Shown here in pieces: positions 61,504-64,000 of a stretch of DNA of 64,000 nt. The notes under the pieces are model-generated. The model saw nothing but the letters and a program-made list of their open reading frames with translations. It was not told the DNA's origin and made no database searches. Position 1 is the stretch's first letter; every line of letters starts with the position of its first letter. The stretch comes from DATFVA01 sp963774455. GTDB lineage: Bacteria; Bacteroidota; Ignavibacteria; Ignavibacteriales; Ignavibacteriaceae. Made by a program: the position numbers and the translations under genes. The stretch spans positions 1,116,001 to 1,180,000 of the forward strand of contig CAVZFD010000005.1 in assembly GCA_963774455.1 (NCBI GenBank), written 5' to 3'.

Positions 61504-62787
61504 TTATTCTGAAGATTCTTTTTCAACCAGAACTTTCATAATCCTTTTTTTAAGGACTTCTTTAACTGTAAACTTATGATTTTCCAGTTCAAATGAATAG
61601 CCCTCTTTAGGGATGTGACCTGCATAGTTCAGCACCAGACCGCCTACGGTTTCATAATCTTCATTCTCAGGTTTAATCTTAGTATTTAACAGCTCGTTAA
61701 GTTCGTCGATGGAAAGCTTACCCAGTACCATAAAACTTCGTGAATCAACTTTAGTAATAGGATTTTCTTCTTTGTCATATTCGTCCCTGATCTCCCCTAT
61801 TATCTCTTCAATGATATCCTCAAGTGTGACCAATCCTGCTGTACCGCCGTATTCATCAACAACAATTGATATGTGCATTTTCTTTTCCTGGAGTTCCTGC
61901 ATAAGTGTACTTATGAGTTTTGTCCTGGGTATGAATAATGCCTTCCTGGCAATTTTTTCAAGTGAGAATTGCTGACGCATATCCTTATTTTGAATATAAG
62001 GTAAAAGATCCTTAGCGTAAATGATTCCTAAAATATCATCCAGACCATTTCTGTACAGGGGAAGCCTGCTGTGGCCTGATCTGGATATAATCTGGAGCAA
62101 TTCATTGAAATCAGTATCGTATGAGACTGACACCATATCAACACGTGGTGTCATCACCTCGTGGACAGCAACGGTACGAAAGCTTACTATACTGCTAATT
62201 AAGCCATGCTCTTCCTCTATTATCGTTCCTCTTTCATGACTTAGGTTTGCAAGCTCGGCCAGTTCTTCAGGAAGAATTGCCGACTTTGATTTATCAAAAT
62301 GCATTCGTGAAACGGATGATTTTATTATTTCAGTTAATGTTTCTGCTAGAGGGTAGAAAAGTACATTTATCCAGTAAAGCGGTATGCATACAATACGAGA
62401 AACAGTAAGAGGATTTTTATTTGCCCAAACTTTAGGCGTCAGTTCGCCAAAAAGGACAATCAGTATGGTCAAAAGCACAATTTGTACAGTGAGTGCAAGC
62501 TCCCTCGGGTAGTTAAAATGAAGTGAAGCTTCAAGGGCCAGCATCACTGCTATAATTGAAGCTGCAACGTTTACAATTGTATTCCCGATCAGAATTGTTA
62601 CAAGAAGCCTTTTTGGATGCTCGAGTAGTAGCAACAGGTACCTACCGGTAACAGGCCTATTGGTTAGGCTGTTTTTTATCTTTCTCCTGTCTAAAGAAAA
62701 AAGTGCAACTTCAGAACTCGAAAAAAAAGCTGAAAGTATAAAAAGTAAAAAAAGAATTATTAGCTTAAATTGCCAGCCGACATCCAA
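61504..62787 (-). CDS. CNNM/CorC-type hemolysin family protein
   Basis: A 427-residue membrane protein: DUF21 transmembrane domain with about four helices (about 5-180), a CBS pair (about 200-330, VHEVMTPRVDMVSV and IVVDEYGGTAGLVTLEDI), and a CorC/HlyC C-terminal domain (about 345-425). Family members transport or sense magnesium. Some are also needed for division or envelope repair. It is the first gene of the MlaD-acpS group and follows ssb by 35 bases. Confidence 0.92.
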   Translation of the reverse strand: MDVGWQFKLIILFLLFILSAFFSSSEVALFSLDRRKIKNSLTNRPVTGRYLLLLLEHPKRLLVTILIGNTIVNVAASIIAVMLALEASLHFNYPRELALTVQIVLLTILIVLFGELTPKVWANKNPLTVSRIVCIPLYWINVLFYPLAETLTEIIKSSVSRMHFDKSKSAILPEELAELANLSHERGTIIEEEHGLISSIVSFRTVAVHEVMTPRVDMVSVSYDTDFNELLQIISRSGHSRLPLYRNGLDDILGIIYAKDLLPYIQNKDMRQQFSLEKIARKALFIPRTKLISTLMQELQEKKMHISIVVDEYGGTAGLVTLEDIIEEIIGEIRDEYDKEENPITKVDSRSFMVLGKLSIDELNELLNTKIKPENEDYETVGGLVLNYAGHIPKEGYSFELENHKFTVKEVLKKRIMKVLVEKESSE

Positions 62788-62822
62788 AAATTAATTCATT
62801 CCTGCAAAGTTATACAATCTTA

Positions 62823-63239
62823 TTAAAACGGTAAATCGTTATTATCTTCAGTTTCAACAGATGGTTCCGAAACAGAAGGTTCATTTGTTCCACCGGAGGA
62901 AGGCTCTCCCGAACCATCCAAAGGTATCAATTTTTCGGAAATTACATCTGTAAAATATCTTTTAATTCCATCTTTATCGGTATAATCTCTTTTGGAAATT
63001 CTTCCTTCGACGTAAAATTTCTTTCCTTTTTTCAAATTTTCCTTGAAGTAATCTGAAAGGTTGAAGCAGGTAACATTGTGCCATGTAGTTTCATCCACCC
63101 AATTTCCATCCTTACCTTTATATCTATAATTAGTAGCAAGGCTAAAACTTGTTACTGATACGTTATTCGTAGTAAACCTGGTCTCACAGTCTTTTCCTAA
63201 ATGACCAATGAGCATGATTTTATTTAATGAAAATGCCAT
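62823..63239 (-). CDS. ssb: Single-stranded DNA-binding protein
   Basis: A 138-residue SSB. An OB fold occupies about residues 1-105 (NKIMLIGHLGKDCETRFT at the start), followed by a short Gly/Ser-rich linker and the acidic tip DNNDLPF that recruits repair and replication proteins. The tip is intact. It precedes the CNNM gene and has a long leader with a perfect hairpin (63406-63430). Confidence 0.95.
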   Translation of the reverse strand: MAFSLNKIMLIGHLGKDCETRFTTNNVSVTSFSLATNYRYKGKDGNWVDETTWHNVTCFNLSDYFKENLKKGKKFYVEGRISKRDYTDKDGIKRYFTDVISEKLIPLDGSGEPSSGGTNEPSVSEPSVETEDNNDLPF

Positions 63240-63405
63240 TAATTCTAACTCCCGTTTTTTTTAATTACGACTTTGAATTTAACAATTGTTTTTAAATAAT
63301 ACTATTTTCCTACAATTTCTGCACTATTTTCAATAATATAGGGAAATCACCTCTTATTACTATCCAGGATATAAAGAAAGGATCCGAAATTAGATTACTA
63401 GGCTT

Positions 63406-63430
63406 AGAGACAGGTCAACGACCTGTCTCT
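63406..63430. repeat. Perfect ten-base-pair hairpin between the SPOR and ssb genes
   Basis: AGAGACAGGT (63406-63415), loop CAACG, ACCTGTCTCT (63421-63430). The stem is perfect. On the minus strand it sits 46 bases past the SPOR stop and about 165 bases before ssb. No U-tract follows on either strand, so it is not a standard intrinsic terminator; it could be an RNA-stability or binding element in the ssb leader. Confidence 0.6.
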
Positions 63431-63476
63431 TCCGCCAGCATCTATCCTAAATAAAGTAATAGTCTTTTTTTGACAA

Positions 63477-63893
63477 TCACTTATATATTGTTAAAATCCA
63501 TGCATCCCTGAATTTTTCTTTCTTCCATAGATCATTCCGCACAGCTTCAGCCTCAGGCCTGGATGTATAATAATTTGAAATCTGGACAACATACAGGTTA
63601 TTCTGCCTGCTGAAGGAGGTTTTAACGTCGAACGGGAGAAGCTGTTTACTTTCTTCGGAAAATCTTTGAGCCCTGTCCTTCGTTGTAAAAGCCCCTATCT
63701 GAACAACATAATAAGTCATTCCCATATCAGGATATTCAAGAGCAGGAATATCGTCAGCTTCAGTATCCGGTGCGGAATCGAAAACATAGACGCTGTCTTT
63801 GCCTGCACCAGTTGACTGTGTTTCCTGTGAAGAAGCACAGCCGGCCAAATAATAACATGATACAGCAATTATTAAAACGAGTAATCTATTCAT
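63477..63893 (-). CDS. SPOR-domain lipoprotein
   Basis: A 138-residue lipoprotein: signal peptide with the lipobox LAGC (Cys19), a short Ser/Thr/Asp linker and a C-terminal SPOR domain (about 58-135, YYVVQIGAFTTKDRAQRF). SPOR domains bind denuded peptidoglycan at the division site. It is probably outer-membrane anchored and works in division or cell-wall remodelling. The neighbour upstream is only partly in the window. Confidence 0.9.
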   Translation of the reverse strand: MNRLLVLIIAVSCYYLAGCASSQETQSTGAGKDSVYVFDSAPDTEADDIPALEYPDMGMTYYVVQIGAFTTKDRAQRFSEESKQLLPFDVKTSFSRQNNLYVVQISNYYTSRPEAEAVRNDLWKKEKFRDAWILTIYK

Positions 63894-63927
63894 AAATCCC
63901 TCACATTAACTTTTTCCCAAAATTACG

Positions 63928-64000
63928 TCAAAATAAAATATTTTCATAAGCAGCAGGATCGAGGTACGTACCTTTTTCAAACAGGTTAAAATACCCTGCT
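63928..64000 (-). CDS. C-terminal end of an unidentified protein
   Basis: The minus strand is open from the window edge (63999) to a TGA at 63930-63928, giving the tail GYFNLFEKGTYLDPAAYEN-ILF. It is 34 bases before the SPOR lipoprotein start, as expected for an upstream gene of the same operon. The tail is too short to name the family. Confidence 0.45.
   Translation of the reverse strand, partial: AGYFNLFEKGTYLDPAAYENILF

Overview
The window reads as chromosomal DNA of a free-living, Gram-negative bacterium of the Bacteroidota/Chlorobiota/Ignavibacteria (FCB) assemblage, most likely an Ignavibacteria-like lineage. The pointers are a giant subtilisin with a C-terminal type IX secretion sorting domain, a DUF5683 protein behind parAB, a Wzi-like outer-membrane barrel, HprK without visible PTS genes, and small families typical of that group (DUF2795-like, DUF494/Smg next to topA). 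This placement is inferred from gene content only. Almost everything is chromosomal housekeeping; there is no phage, insertion sequence, CRISPR array or rRNA.

Layout. 1-3453 (+): MacA/MacB/TolC-type efflux operon, with MacA cut by the window edge. 3585-4325 (-): a degenerate receiver-domain protein and a membrane-anchored zinc ribbon. 4762-5902 (+): an encapsulated ferritin-like cargo protein and its encapsulin shell. 6537-8052 (+): an aminotransferase relic with a large internal in-frame deletion, the fluoride channel FluC/CrcB, and a DUF190 protein. 8254-8467: a small frame-broken ORF. 8468-11725 (-): an RqcH/NFACT protein and a POT peptide transporter. 11936-34161 (mostly +): PASTA protein, rpe, folP, cdaA, a glycosyltransferase, a half-length CHAD protein, an MBL hydrolase, parA-parB, DUF5683, a zinc-ribbon Yip1 protein, argD, nadB, ppx/gppA (-), aroQ, a HAD phosphatase, a MerR regulator, tRNA-Pro(GGG), purF, the T9SS subtilisin, pgsA and a frameshifted ftsY. 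34399-63893 (-): one long co-directional block with a ClC channel, butyryl/acetoacetyl-CoA genes, holB, M23 peptidase, hprK, hpf, xer, topA, smg, ybeY, gamma-carbonic anhydrase, a C-terminal processing protease, a Wzi-like barrel, lysS, dacB, rluB, scpB, scpA, trpS, an HNH nuclease, acpS, an MCE/MlaD protein, a CNNM/CorC protein, ssb and a SPOR lipoprotein.

How the genes fit together. Many neighbours overlap by 1-14 bases, so the minus-strand block is probably a few long operons mixing chromosome maintenance (xer, topA, scpAB, ssb, holB), translation (lysS, trpS, hpf, ybeY, rluB) and envelope biogenesis (M23, dacB, CTP, Wzi, MlaD, SPOR). The most distinctive accessory element is the two-gene encapsulin iron-storage compartment. 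The non-coding stretch between tRNA-Pro and purF holds three ordered DNA signals (an 11-bp-phased repeat, a perfect 16-bp palindrome and an intrinsic terminator) and is the best place for an undescribed regulatory element.

Caution. Three loci (8254-8467, ftsY, HNH nuclease) each look intact except for one single-base indel, and ftsY is normally essential. Residual assembly or consensus errors are therefore a serious possibility.
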